This document shows, piece after piece, positions 1-7,496 of a stretch of DNA of 40,457 nucleotides. Origin of the DNA: an uncultured Prochlorococcus sp. (GTDB lineage Bacteria; Cyanobacteriota; Cyanobacteriia; PCC-6307; Cyanobiaceae); NCBI GenBank assembly GCA_902521995.1, contig CABYTO010000015.1, positions 1-40,457 of the forward strand. The letters are read 5' to 3'. Positions within the stretch are counted from its first letter, which is position 1, and the number at the start of each line of letters is the position of its first letter. A program made the position numbers and the translations under genes. Under the pieces are notes generated by a model. The model ran no database searches, was not told the origin of the DNA, and was given only the letters and a program-made list of their open reading frames with translations.

Positions 1-1034
1 TTAAATATCAAGTTGAACCTGATGACATTGCAGATGTTATATCAAAAATCACAGGAATTCCTATTTCTAAAGTAGTTTCAAATGAACGTAAGAAATTAGT
101 CAATCTAGAAACAGAACTAAGTGAAAAAGTTATTGGACAAGAAAAAGCCATAGAAGCTGTTTCTGCTGCAATTAGAAGAGCTCGAGTTGGCATGAAAAGT
201 CCTAAAAGACCTATTGGATCTTTTTTATTTATGGGTCCTACAGGTGTTGGTAAAACAGAATTAGCAAAATCTCTTGCAACAGCTTTATTTGATGAAGAAG
301 ACGCACTTTTAAGATTAGACATGAGTGAATATATGGAGAAAAATGCAGTAGCAAGACTTTTAGGAGCTCCCCCAGGTTATGTTGGTTATGAAGAGGGAGG
401 TCAATTAACTGAAGCTGTAAGACGTAAACCCTATTCAGTAATACTTCTTGATGAGATAGAAAAAGCACATGCAGAAGTATTTAATATCCTTTTGCAAGTC
501 TTAGATGAAGGAAGATTAACTGACTCTCAAGGAAGGACTGTAGATTTCAAAAATACGGTAATCATTATGACAAGTAACCTAGCTGGTAAATCTATACTAG
601 AATATTCACAAAAGATTTCTAAAAGTGAGGGAAAGTTAGAAAAAGATCAACAAACTTTAGATGATTCAATTAGTAATACATTGTCTTCGATTTTTAGACC
701 TGAATTTTTAAATAGAATTGACGAAGTGGTAAAGTTTGATCCATTATCTATTGATGAACTTCAAAAAATAATCATTCTACAAACAGAAGATTTAAAGAAC
801 CTCCTACTTGAGCAGAAAATAAATATCGCTATAGACAAAAAAGTTATCAACAAAATTGCAAACGATTCTTACGAACCTGAATATGGTGCTAGGCCACTTA
901 GCAGGGAACTTAGAAGACAAATAGAAAATCCCCTGGCTGCAAAACTTTTAGAGGATAACTTCAAAAATAAAAAAAATATAACAATTAAACTTAACCCTAC
1001 TAAAAAAGATGAGATCATTTTCAAACCTAGCTGA
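1..1034 (+). CDS. clpB2: ClpB-type AAA+ disaggregase, C-terminal part (5' truncated)
   Basis: The reading frame enters at base 3 with no start codon, so the gene begins outside the window. What is visible is the end of the linker (DDIADVISKITGIP), the whole second AAA+ module and the C-terminal D2-small domain. The Walker A is GPTGVGKT, the Walker B region is VILLDEIEKAH, the pore-loop region is GYVGYEEGG, sensor 1 is MTSN, and an arginine finger lies in FRPEFLNRID. I see no LGF-type ClpP-docking loop between sensor 1 and FRPEF, so a ClpB-like disaggregase fits better than ClpC. A lysine- and serine-rich stretch (SKSEGKLEKDQQ) fills that position. secE follows 61 bases downstream on the same strand. 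The family is certain; the paralogue number (clpB2) is my inference from a clpB copy next to secE-nusG in picocyanobacteria. Confidence 0.88.
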   Translation, partial: KYQVEPDDIADVISKITGIPISKVVSNERKKLVNLETELSEKVIGQEKAIEAVSAAIRRARVGMKSPKRPIGSFLFMGPTGVGKTELAKSLATALFDEEDALLRLDMSEYMEKNAVARLLGAPPGYVGYEEGGQLTEAVRRKPYSVILLDEIEKAHAEVFNILLQVLDEGRLTDSQGRTVDFKNTVIIMTSNLAGKSILEYSQKISKSEGKLEKDQQTLDDSISNTLSSIFRPEFLNRIDEVVKFDPLSIDELQKIIILQTEDLKNLLLEQKINIAIDKKVINKIANDSYEPEYGARPLSRELRRQIENPLAAKLLEDNFKNKKNITIKLNPTKKDEIIFKPS

Positions 1035-1095
1035 GGTGTAAATCAATAAGCTAAAATAAAAACTAAAGCATAAAGCTTAATTTAAAAAAAATTTT

Positions 1096-1338
1096 GTGAC
1101 AAGTCCTACTACTAATAAAGAACCTCTTAAAAAGGATTCTCCTGAAGTTGAAGAGCCTAAAAAAACGAATAATTTTTTTAGTTCTACCTACGATGAGCTT
1201 AAACTTGTCGTGTGGCCTAACAAACAACAACTTTTTAGCGAATCAGTAGCAGTTATAATTATGGTGTCTTTTTCTGCTGCAGCCATTGCTTCTGTTAGCA
1301 GATTCTATGGGTGGGCAGCCTCGCAAATTTTTGGTTAA
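1096..1338 (+). CDS. secE: Preprotein translocase subunit SecE
   Basis: An 80-residue protein with a GTG start. The first about 25 residues are polar and proline- and lysine-rich. They are followed by the SecE signature region (TYDELKLVVWPNKQQL), an amphipathic surface helix, and one membrane segment (about residues 50-70). SecE is the small stabilising subunit of the SecYEG channel in thylakoid and plasma membranes; this is the short one-helix form usual outside enterobacteria. It lies 52 bases before nusG, the near-universal secE-nusG-rplK order, which confirms the call. No ATG lies in frame upstream, so the GTG start is preferred. Confidence 0.93.
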   Translation: MTSPTTNKEPLKKDSPEVEEPKKTNNFFSSTYDELKLVVWPNKQQLFSESVAVIIMVSFSAAAIASVSRFYGWAASQIFG

Positions 1339-1390
1339 ATTATCTCCCCAATATCCATTAAATAAAGTTCTTAATTAAGCTTCCAGAAAA

Positions 1391-2002
1391 ATGAGTAATG
1401 AATTAACTACAAACCTTGCTTCTTCAAAGGCAAATACAAGCATCGCAAGATGGTATGCAGTTCAGGTAGCATCAAGCTGTGAAAAAAAAGTAAAAGCGAC
1501 TCTTGAGCAGAGATCAGTAACTTTAGGTGTTAATAATAGAATCATTGAAATTGAAATTCCCCAAACTCCAGGAATTAAATTAAAAAAAGATGGAAGCAGA
1601 CAAACTACTGAAGAAAAAGTTTTCCCAGGTTATGTCCTCGTAAGAATGATTTTGGATGAAGATACAATGATGGCTGTTAAAAGTACCCCAAATGTAATTA
1701 ACTTTGTCGGTGCTGAAGATGGTAGAGGCAGCGGAAGATCACGAGGTCATATCAAACCTCGACCATTATCAAGACAAGAAGTTAATAGAATCTTTAAGCG
1801 CGCATCAGAGAAAAAAGCTGTAATCAAGTTAGATATTGAAGAAAAAGATAGAATCATTGTAACTAGCGGTCCATTCAAGGATTTCCAGGGAGAAGTTATA
1901 GAAGTTTCCGGAGAAAGAAATAAATTAAAAGCATTACTTTCAATATTTGGGCGCGAGACTCCTGTAGAATTGGAATTCTCCCAAATCAATAAACAAAATT
2001 AA
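1391..2002 (+). CDS. nusG: Transcription termination/antitermination protein NusG
   Basis: A 203-residue NusG. The N-terminal NGN domain starts with WYAVQVASSCEKKV (about residues 21-34) and contains the hallmark FPGYVLVRM. The C-terminal KOW domain holds the VTSGPFKDFQGEV segment (about 156-168). NusG binds the RNA polymerase clamp and couples transcription to elongation, Rho or ribosomes. The N-terminal 20 residues before the NGN fold are polar and probably disordered. The gene sits between secE and rplK in the standard order. A linker rich in glycine and arginine (EDGRGSGRSRGH) separates the two domains. Confidence 0.96.
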   Translation: MSNELTTNLASSKANTSIARWYAVQVASSCEKKVKATLEQRSVTLGVNNRIIEIEIPQTPGIKLKKDGSRQTTEEKVFPGYVLVRMILDEDTMMAVKSTPNVINFVGAEDGRGSGRSRGHIKPRPLSRQEVNRIFKRASEKKAVIKLDIEEKDRIIVTSGPFKDFQGEVIEVSGERNKLKALLSIFGRETPVELEFSQINKQN

Positions 2003-2069
2003 TTTTTAATTGTTCTTGTTTATCTAGTAAAATTATGATTTTCTACTCCAGCTTAAATTATCTAATCTA

Positions 2070-2495
2070 ATGGCAAAAAAAATTGTTGCAGTTATCAAGC
2101 TTGCTCTACAAGCAGGCAAAGCAAATCCTGCTCCTCCTGTAGGGCCAGCTTTAGGACAACATGGTGTCAATATTATGGCATTTTGCAAAGAATACAACGC
2201 AAGGACACAAGATAAAGCAGGTTTTGTAATTCCAGTCGAGATTTCTGTTTTTGAAGATAGAAGCTTTACTTTTATTACAAAAACACCTCCTGCATCCGTC
2301 TTAATAACAAAAGCAGCTGGTATAGAGAAAGGTTCAGGTGAATCCGCAAAAGGCTCTGTTGGGAATATAAGTAAAGCTCAATTAGAAGAAATAGCCAAAA
2401 CTAAGCTTCCTGATCTAAACTGTTCTAGTGTTGAATCAGCAATGAAAGTAATTGAGGGTACTGCTCGTAATATGGGCGTCTCTATCACTGATTGA
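2070..2495 (+). CDS. rplK: 50S ribosomal protein L11
   Basis: A 141-residue L11, the normal family length. The N-terminal proline-rich domain carries [19 protein letters not shown]. The C-terminal rRNA-binding domain carries [11 protein letters not shown] and ends in [13 protein letters not shown]11 forms the GTPase-associated centre with 23S rRNA and the L10/L12 stalk, whose genes follow downstream. In cyanobacteria this centre is also what links a stalled ribosome to (p)ppGpp synthesis; a relA/spoT gene lies at 14225-16534. rplA follows after 66 bases. Confidence 0.97.
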   Translation: MAKKIVAVIKLALQAGKANPAPPVGPALGQHGVNIMAFCKEYNARTQDKAGFVIPVEISVFEDRSFTFITKTPPASVLITKAAGIEKGSGESAKGSVGNISKAQLEEIAKTKLPDLNCSSVESAMKVIEGTARNMGVSITD

Positions 2496-2522
2496 GTTCA
2501 ATACACAATTTCTCACTATTTA

Positions 2523-2552
2523 GGGGAGGTTAGTTAATAACCGTTTGCACCC
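2523..2552 (+). promoter_or_regulatory. Small hairpin in the rplK-rplA spacer
   Basis: A GGTTA/TAACC stem (2528-2532 with 2538-2542, loop of five) sits inside a purine-rich GGGGAGG and a downstream CCC run that could extend it. It ends about ten bases before the rplA start. The GGGGAGG could be a strong ribosome-binding element, but it lies about 35 bases from the ATG, too far for direct use unless the hairpin folds. L1 feedback control is a possible role; this is inference only. Confidence 0.25.
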
Positions 2553-2561
2553 AATATTATT

Positions 2562-3269
2562 ATGAAAAAACTATCTAAAAGAATGTCGGCTCTATCAACA
2601 AAGATAGAAGATCGCATTTACGCACCACTTGAAGCTCTTAGTATTATCAAGGAAAATGCTAATGCAAAATTTGATGAAACTATTGAAGCACATATACGTC
2701 TAGGTATTGATCCAAAATATACTGATCAACAATTAAGGACTACTGTTGCATTACCAAATGGTACTGGCCAAAGCATCAAAATTGCAGTAATTACAAGCGG
2801 TGAGAATGTATCGAAAGCTAAGGCTGCTGGTGCGGATTTATTTGGCGAAGAAGATCTTGTAGAAAGCATCAACAAAGGAAATATGGAGTTTGATCTACTT
2901 ATTGCAACTCCAGATATGATGCCAAAGGTTGCAAAATTAGGAAGAGTTTTAGGACCAAGAGGTTTAATGCCTAATCCTAAAGCTGGGACAGTAACTAATG
3001 ACATTGCTAATGCAATAAAAGAATTCAAAGCTGGTAAGCTCGAATTTAGAGCAGATAAGGCTGGAATCGTTCATGTCCGCTTTGGAAAAGCAAGTTTTAC
3101 AAAAGAGGCTCTATTTGATAACTTAAAAACCTTACAAGAATCAATTGATAAAAATAAACCAAGTGGAGCTAAAGGAAAGTATTGGAAAACTTTTTATGTA
3201 ACTTCAACAATGGGGCCTTCAGTTCAAGTTGACATAAATGCTGTACAAGATTACCAACCTGAAGGTTAA
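2562..3269 (+). CDS. rplA: 50S ribosomal protein L1
   Basis: A 235-residue L1. The signature [20 protein letters not shown] and PKAGTVT is at about residues 123-145, and TMGPSVQVD lies near the C-terminus. L1 builds the mobile stalk that helps deacylated tRNA leave the E site. In many bacteria L1 also represses its own L11-L1 mRNA. The 66-base gap before the gene holds a small inverted repeat that could be relevant (listed separately). The next gene, rplJ, is 190 bases away and has its own leader. Confidence 0.97.
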   Translation: MKKLSKRMSALSTKIEDRIYAPLEALSIIKENANAKFDETIEAHIRLGIDPKYTDQQLRTTVALPNGTGQSIKIAVITSGENVSKAKAAGADLFGEEDLVESINKGNMEFDLLIATPDMMPKVAKLGRVLGPRGLMPNPKAGTVTNDIANAIKEFKAGKLEFRADKAGIVHVRFGKASFTKEALFDNLKTLQESIDKNKPSGAKGKYWKTFYVTSTMGPSVQVDINAVQDYQPEG

Positions 3270-3279
3270 CGCTTTGTAG

Positions 3280-3285
3280 TATAAT
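3280..3285 (+). promoter_or_regulatory. Candidate -10 box for the rplJ-rplL unit
   Basis: A perfect TATAAT lies just after the rplA stop and about 30 bases before the first stem of the L10-type leader. It has no recognisable -35 match at 17 bases, which is common in this kind of genome. If used, transcription would start near 3292 and give a leader of about 170 bases before rplJ. Confidence 0.4.
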
Positions 3286-3306
3286 TTAAATTGCAATAAT
3301 ACGGCC

Positions 3307-3455
3307 AAAGAAAGTAGGTTGATTTAGTTATTCTAAATTTTTAATTCCTACCGAGGACTCGTCTTAAATTATTTCTTTTTGGATCTAATAAAAGCGGCCT
3401 CTTTTAAAGAACTTTGCCGCATTTCCTGCTCTCCCTAAATTACGATCCAAAAAAC
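3307..3455 (+). ncRNA. Ribosomal protein L10 leader (autoregulatory mRNA element)
   Basis: This 190-base spacer before rplJ has the architecture of the bacterial L10 leader. The first element is a GTAGG/CCTAC stem (3314-3318 with 3347-3351), with an inner GATTTAG/CTAAATT stem (3321-3327 with 3333-3339). It is followed by the CCGAGGACTCG segment, which resembles the conserved GAGG-containing region of the family. A second, long-range stem pairs TTTTTGGATC (3376-3385) with GATCCAAAAA (3444-3453), ten perfect base pairs ending seven bases before the ATG. It encloses a GCGGC/GCCGC hairpin (3394-3398 with 3416-3420). In the known family, free L10-L12 complex binds the leader and represses rplJL. 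Pairings are read by eye; the functional assignment rests on position and similarity. Confidence 0.72.
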
Positions 3456-3459
3456 ATCA

Positions 3460-3987
3460 ATGGGCCGAACACTAGAGAATAAGCAAAAAATCGTAACTGA
3501 GATCAAATCTCTTTTAGACGACTCGGAAATGGCTGTAGTTCTTGACTATAAAGGTTTAACTATCAAAGAGATGTCAGATTTGCGATCTAGATTGCAAACA
3601 ACAAACGGCATCTGCAAAGTTACTAAAAATTCATTAATGCGCAAAGCTATTGATGGAGATAGTAATTGGAACGATCTTGAATCTTTACTGACCGGAACAA
3701 ATGCTTTTGTCTTAATTAAAGAAGATGTTGGTGGTGCTGTAAAAGCAATCCAATCTTTTCAAAAAGACACCAAAAAATCCGAGACCAAAGGAGCTTTATT
3801 TGAAGGCAGACTTCTTAGCGATTCTGAAATAAAAGAAATTGCAAGTCTTCCATCTAAAGAAGTATTGATGGCAAAAATTGCTGGCGCTCTTAATGGCGTT
3901 GCAACAAAAATTGCGATCTCTATTAATGAAGTACCTTCTGGACTTGCTAGATCACTCAAACAACATTCTGAAAAATCAGAATCCTAA
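3460..3987 (+). CDS. rplJ: 50S ribosomal protein L10
   Basis: A 175-residue L10. The N-terminal rRNA-binding domain includes [17 protein letters not shown] and [11 protein letters not shown] (about residues 27-68). The long C-terminal helix (about 140-170) is the part that carries L12 dimers. L10 anchors the L12 stalk to 23S rRNA at the factor-binding site. It is preceded by a structured leader that probably senses L10 itself, and followed by rplL after 28 bases. There is no clear Shine-Dalgarno sequence; the start is preceded by an A-run that forms one arm of the leader stem. Confidence 0.96.
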   Translation: MGRTLENKQKIVTEIKSLLDDSEMAVVLDYKGLTIKEMSDLRSRLQTTNGICKVTKNSLMRKAIDGDSNWNDLESLLTGTNAFVLIKEDVGGAVKAIQSFQKDTKKSETKGALFEGRLLSDSEIKEIASLPSKEVLMAKIAGALNGVATKIAISINEVPSGLARSLKQHSEKSES

Positions 3988-4015
3988 ATTCAAAACCTAA
4001 TTAACTTTTAAGAAA

Positions 4016-4411
4016 ATGTCCGCAAAAACTGAAGAAATTCTTGAATCATTAAAATCTCTATCACTTTTAGAAGCATCTGAGCTTGTAAAGCAAATTGAAG
4101 AGGCTTTTGGTGTATCTGCTGCAGCTTCTGCAGGTGTAGTTATGGCAGCTCCAGGAGCAGCTGGCGGTGACGCAGATGGTGGCGCTGCTGAAGAAAAAAC
4201 TGAATTTGATGTAGTTCTCGAAAGCTTTGATGCAGCTGCAAAAATCAAAGTACTTAAGGTTGTAAGAAATGCAACTGGTCTAGGTCTTGGCGATGCAAAA
4301 GCACTTGTTGAATCTGCACCAAAAACAGTAAAAGAAGGAATTGCTAAAGCAGATGCCGAATCTTTAAAGAAAGAGATTGAAGAAGCTGGCGGTAAAGTTA
4401 CACTTAAGTAA
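4016..4411 (+). CDS. rplL: 50S ribosomal protein L7/L12
   Basis: A 131-residue L7/L12. The N-terminal dimerisation helices ([21 protein letters not shown]) are followed by an alanine/glycine-rich hinge (about residues 40-60). The C-terminal factor-binding domain contains [20 protein letters not shown] and ends GGKVTLK. It recruits elongation factors to the ribosome and is present in several copies per ribosome. It is co-transcribed with rplJ, and a hairpin follows immediately downstream, before rnhA. Confidence 0.97.
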
Positions 4412-4418
4412 GAGAATA

Positions 4419-4456
4419 TTTTTTCAAGCCGATAGACTTTATATCGGCTTCAAAAA
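4419..4456 (+). repeat. Strong hairpin between rplL and rnhA
   Basis: A perfect 9-bp inverted repeat, AAGCCGATA (4426-4434) with TATCGGCTT (4442-4450), has a seven-base loop. It is flanked by a T-run on the left (4419-4424) and an A-run on the right (4452-4456), which could extend the stem past one C-C mismatch. The run order is opposite to a standard intrinsic terminator on either strand, since no U-tract follows the stem. It may act as a 3'-end stabiliser or processing site for the abundant rplJL mRNA. It ends two bases before the rnhA start. Confidence 0.6.
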
Positions 4457-4458
4457 TT

Positions 4459-5178
4459 ATGAATATTGATAATATTGCTATTGAAGCTGCAACTGATGGA
4501 GCCTGCAGTGGAAATCCAGGTCCAGGTGGTTGGGGTGGACTAATAATTTTTGATGACAAAAGTGAATTAGAAATAGGTGGTTCCGAGCAAAATACTACCA
4601 ATAATAGAATGGAACTCACTGCAGCTATAAAAACACTTGAGAAATTAAAAACCTATAAATTAAAGGAGAACTTTAAATTAAGAACTGATAGTAAATATGT
4701 CATAGAAGGTTATACAAAATGGATTACTAATTGGAAGAGAAATGGATGGAAAACAAGCTCAGGAAAATCAGTTCAAAATCTTGATTTATGGCAAAAAATT
4801 GATCAATTAAGAATTAATGGCCTTGTAATGGAATATGTTAAGGGTCATAGTGGTGACAAACAAAATGATAGAGTTGATAAAATAGCAACTAACTATAGCA
4901 AAGGTATATCTTTAGAAAGTAAATTAAAGGAGTCAGAATCTTCAGCTGACTTTTTTGAAAAAAATGCCCCTTCAGAAATTCAGGAATTATTTTCAAGGAA
5001 TGAATTAATTCAAAAATTTGCCGAGAAAAAGTATTTGTTAAGTTCACCAGAACTAAGCACCTTATTAGGTGAAGAAAACCACTTAAAGATCAAACTGTAT
5101 TCACTTTTTGAATGGCGTAATTGGAGATTGATTCCTAAAGATAAAAAATATTGGATAATAGAAAAAAAAGAAGCCTAA
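4459..5178 (+). CDS. rnhA: Ribonuclease HI with C-terminal extension
   Basis: A 239-residue protein. Residues 1-150 are a complete RNase HI: catalytic Asp13 in TDGACSGNPGPGG, Glu52 in NNRMELTAAI, Asp77 in LRTDSKYVIEGY, the basic-handle region TNWKRNGWKT, and KGHSGDKQNDRVD with the last His and Asp. It cuts the RNA strand of RNA-DNA hybrids (R-loops, primers). Canonical RNase HI is about 155 residues. Here about 85 extra residues follow, charged and ending in an aromatic segment (LFEWRNWRLIPKDKKYWII) that I cannot match to a known domain. pyrD starts six bases after the stop, suggesting co-transcription. Confidence 0.93.
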   Translation: MNIDNIAIEAATDGACSGNPGPGGWGGLIIFDDKSELEIGGSEQNTTNNRMELTAAIKTLEKLKTYKLKENFKLRTDSKYVIEGYTKWITNWKRNGWKTSSGKSVQNLDLWQKIDQLRINGLVMEYVKGHSGDKQNDRVDKIATNYSKGISLESKLKESESSADFFEKNAPSEIQELFSRNELIQKFAEKKYLLSSPELSTLLGEENHLKIKLYSLFEWRNWRLIPKDKKYWIIEKKEA

Positions 5179-5184
5179 TTTTTT

Positions 5185-6354
5185 ATGAATGAACAGAAAG
5201 GAGTATTTAAAAATCTTTATAAAAACTTGATTACCCCTGTATTAAAAAAAGACTCTGGAATTGATGCAGAATACTTAACTAATTTATCTCTAAGCCTTTT
5301 ATCATTCAGTTCAAGAAAATATAATTGGCCTGTAGTTTCATCTATCTTAAAAAATCTAAATGAAGAATTTTCTATAGTTGATAAAAGGTTAACTCAGAGC
5401 ATTTGTGGTATAAATTTTTGTAATCCAATTGGTTTAGCTGCGGGTTTTGACAAAAATGGAAATGCTGCAAATGTATGGAAAGATTTTGGTTTTGGATTTG
5501 CCGAACTTGGTACTGTAACCAAATTTGCTCAGAATGGAAATCCCAAACCAAGGTTGTTTAGATTAGCGGAGGAAGAAGCAGCATTAAATAGAATGGGTTT
5601 TAATAACAATGGTGCTGAAAATCTAGTTAAAAACTTTGTAGAACAAGGAATTGAGTTTAAAAAAAATAGAAAGAATAATTGTTTAGGGATAAATTTTGGC
5701 AAGTCAAAAATTACAGATTTATCTCAAGCAAAAGATGATTATTTAACTTCTCTAAAATTATTAATTCCATATTGTGATTATGCAGCAATAAACGTAAGTT
5801 CTCCAAATACTGAAGGACTAAGAAAGTTGCAAGATCCTATTCTTCTAAAAGAACTTCTTAGAGAAATTAAAAACCTACCTAATTGTCCACCATTATTTGT
5901 AAAAATTGCGCCAGATTTAAGCCTTAAAGATATTGAAAATATTTGCCAGTTAATAATTGAGGAAAATATCGATGGGATAATTGCTACTAACACCAGCATA
6001 GATAGATTAGGTCTTGAAAATAGGAAGATCAGGCAAACAGGATTATTACTTTCTGAAGAAAATGGAGGATTAAGTGGAAAGCCTCTACAAAAAAAAGCAA
6101 ATCAAATAATAAAACATATTAATAATATTGATAAAAAGATTATTTTAATTGGCGTTGGAGGAATCGATAGTCCAGAGTCGGCTTGGGAAAGAATTTGTTC
6201 TGGAGCATCATTAATTCAACTTTATACGGGATGGATATATAAGGGGCCACAATTAGTACCCAATATACTTGAAGGGATTTTAAAGCAACTCAATAAACAT
6301 CAATTATCTAATATAAAAGAGGCCGTTGGATCGGATTTAAAATGGGTTAAATAA
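5185..6354 (+). CDS. pyrD: Dihydroorotate dehydrogenase (quinone), class 2
   Basis: A 389-residue class 2 enzyme that oxidises dihydroorotate to orotate in pyrimidine synthesis and passes electrons to the membrane quinone pool. The N-terminal region (about residues 1-75) is the amphipathic helical extension typical of membrane-associated class 2 enzymes. The FMN barrel follows with GLAAGFDKNGNA, FGFAELGTVT, the catalytic serine loop NVSSPNTEGLR, FVKIAPDLS, ATNTS and the phosphate-binding IGVGGIDS. It sits between rnhA and a CobD-like gene, the latter 17 bases downstream. Confidence 0.95.
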   Translation: MNEQKGVFKNLYKNLITPVLKKDSGIDAEYLTNLSLSLLSFSSRKYNWPVVSSILKNLNEEFSIVDKRLTQSICGINFCNPIGLAAGFDKNGNAANVWKDFGFGFAELGTVTKFAQNGNPKPRLFRLAEEEAALNRMGFNNNGAENLVKNFVEQGIEFKKNRKNNCLGINFGKSKITDLSQAKDDYLTSLKLLIPYCDYAAINVSSPNTEGLRKLQDPILLKELLREIKNLPNCPPLFVKIAPDLSLKDIENICQLIIEENIDGIIATNTSIDRLGLENRKIRQTGLLLSEENGGLSGKPLQKKANQIIKHINNIDKKIILIGVGGIDSPESAWERICSGASLIQLYTGWIYKGPQLVPNILEGILKQLNKHQLSNIKEAVGSDLKWVK

Positions 6355-6371
6355 AAATTAGAAAATGAATA

Positions 6372-7496
6372 ATGAACAATCCGAAAACTAATGATTACTC
6401 AACATTAACCATGCAAATATCAAACTTAAAGCATGGAGGAAATGTATATGCAAATGCAAAAAAATTAAATTTATTACCCTCTGAAATCATTGACGCAAGT
6501 GCCTCTTTAGTACCCTTTGATCCACCTCAAATACTAATAGATTCATTAAATGCTGGAATTAAGAATCTTGGATTTAGATATTACCCAGAGAGAAACTTAA
6601 ATGATCTGAAAGAAATAATCGGTAAGTTTCATGGGATAAATCCAGACAATATTTTGCCTGGAAATGGAGCTTCTGAACTAATAACCTGGGCAGGTTATGA
6701 AGCGTCCAAATCTGGAATAAGTTGTATTCCTTCTCCATCATTTGTTGATTATGAAAGATCTTTAAATTGCTGGAATAGCAATTTTATACATTGCGAATTA
6801 CCAAAAAACTGGAATGATATTTTTCCTCAATCATTTCCGCTGCATCCAAATGGTGATGTTATTTGGATAACAAATCCACATAACCCTACCGGCCAATTAT
6901 GGGAAAAGAATTCATTGGAGGAAGTTGTAAAAAAATATAAATTAGTTATCTGTGATGAAGCTTTCTTATCGATAACACCTAATGGAGAGAAAGAATCTTT
7001 AATACCATTAACCCAAAGATTTGATAATTTATTAGTATTGAGAAGCTTGACCAAAATCTTCAATATTCCTGGTCTTAGATTAGGTTACGTTATTGGCTCA
7101 TCGAAAATACTAAAACAATGGGAAATCAATAGAGATCCTTGGCCTTTAAATTCATTTTCTATTAAAGCCGGAATTGATCTACTAAGTAATAAGAAATTCT
7201 ATGAACAGTGGACAAAACAGATTCACAGTTGGATAAATATTGAAAAAAAAAGAGTATTTGAAAAATTATCAAAAATAGAGAACCTTAAAGTTCATAACTC
7301 TTCAACCAACTTTTTTTTAATAGAAAGTAAACAATCATTGTCGCCTAATATAAAATACTTAGAAAATAAGGGAATATTGCTTAGAGAATGTACCTCATTT
7401 AGATTTCTGGATGAAAAGTGGGCAAGAATAAGTTTACAGAATAGGAAAAATAACACTCTTATATGTAAAGAAATTCAGAATTCCTTTAAAAAATAA
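6372..7496 (+). CDS. cobD: Class I/II PLP aminotransferase, threonine-phosphate decarboxylase (CobD/CobC) type
   Basis: A 374-residue fold-type I PLP enzyme. The N-terminal LKHGGNVYANAKKL motif and IDASASLVPFDPP resemble the HGGN and D-F/A-S-A-N-x-NP-x-G-PP signature of L-threonine-O-3-phosphate decarboxylases. These make the aminopropanol-phosphate arm of cobalamin. The cofactor parts are NPHNPTGQL, CDEAFLS, and SLTKIFNIPGLRLGY with the Schiff-base lysine. Cobalamin synthesis is expected in Prochlorococcus, but no other cob gene is nearby, so a different amino-acid substrate cannot be excluded. The last 22 bases overlap the end of murG on the opposite strand. An alternative start at Met14 (MQISNLKHGGN) is possible. 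Confidence 0.72.
   Translation: MNNPKTNDYSTLTMQISNLKHGGNVYANAKKLNLLPSEIIDASASLVPFDPPQILIDSLNAGIKNLGFRYYPERNLNDLKEIIGKFHGINPDNILPGNGASELITWAGYEASKSGISCIPSPSFVDYERSLNCWNSNFIHCELPKNWNDIFPQSFPLHPNGDVIWITNPHNPTGQLWEKNSLEEVVKKYKLVICDEAFLSITPNGEKESLIPLTQRFDNLLVLRSLTKIFNIPGLRLGYVIGSSKILKQWEINRDPWPLNSFSIKAGIDLLSNKKFYEQWTKQIHSWINIEKKRVFEKLSKIENLKVHNSSTNFFLIESKQSLSPNIKYLENKGILLRECTSFRFLDEKWARISLQNRKNNTLICKEIQNSFKK

Noticed and set aside
2010..2033. Promoter for rplK with TTGTTC and TAAAAT
   Set aside because: The spacer is only 12 bases and the gene order suggests read-through from secE-nusG.
3394..3424. Intrinsic terminator (attenuator) in the rplJ leader, GCGGC/GCCGC stem
   Set aside because: The stem is five pairs with a 17-base loop, and only ATTT follows, too weak for termination.
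3997..4248. Long open frame on the minus strand across rplL
   Set aside because: It is a shadow of the alanine/glycine-rich rplL coding sequence, with low-complexity A/P/S composition and no family resemblance.
4426..4450. Intrinsic terminator after rplL
   Set aside because: The stem is good, but an A-run follows it on both strands instead of a U-run, so it is listed as a hairpin only.
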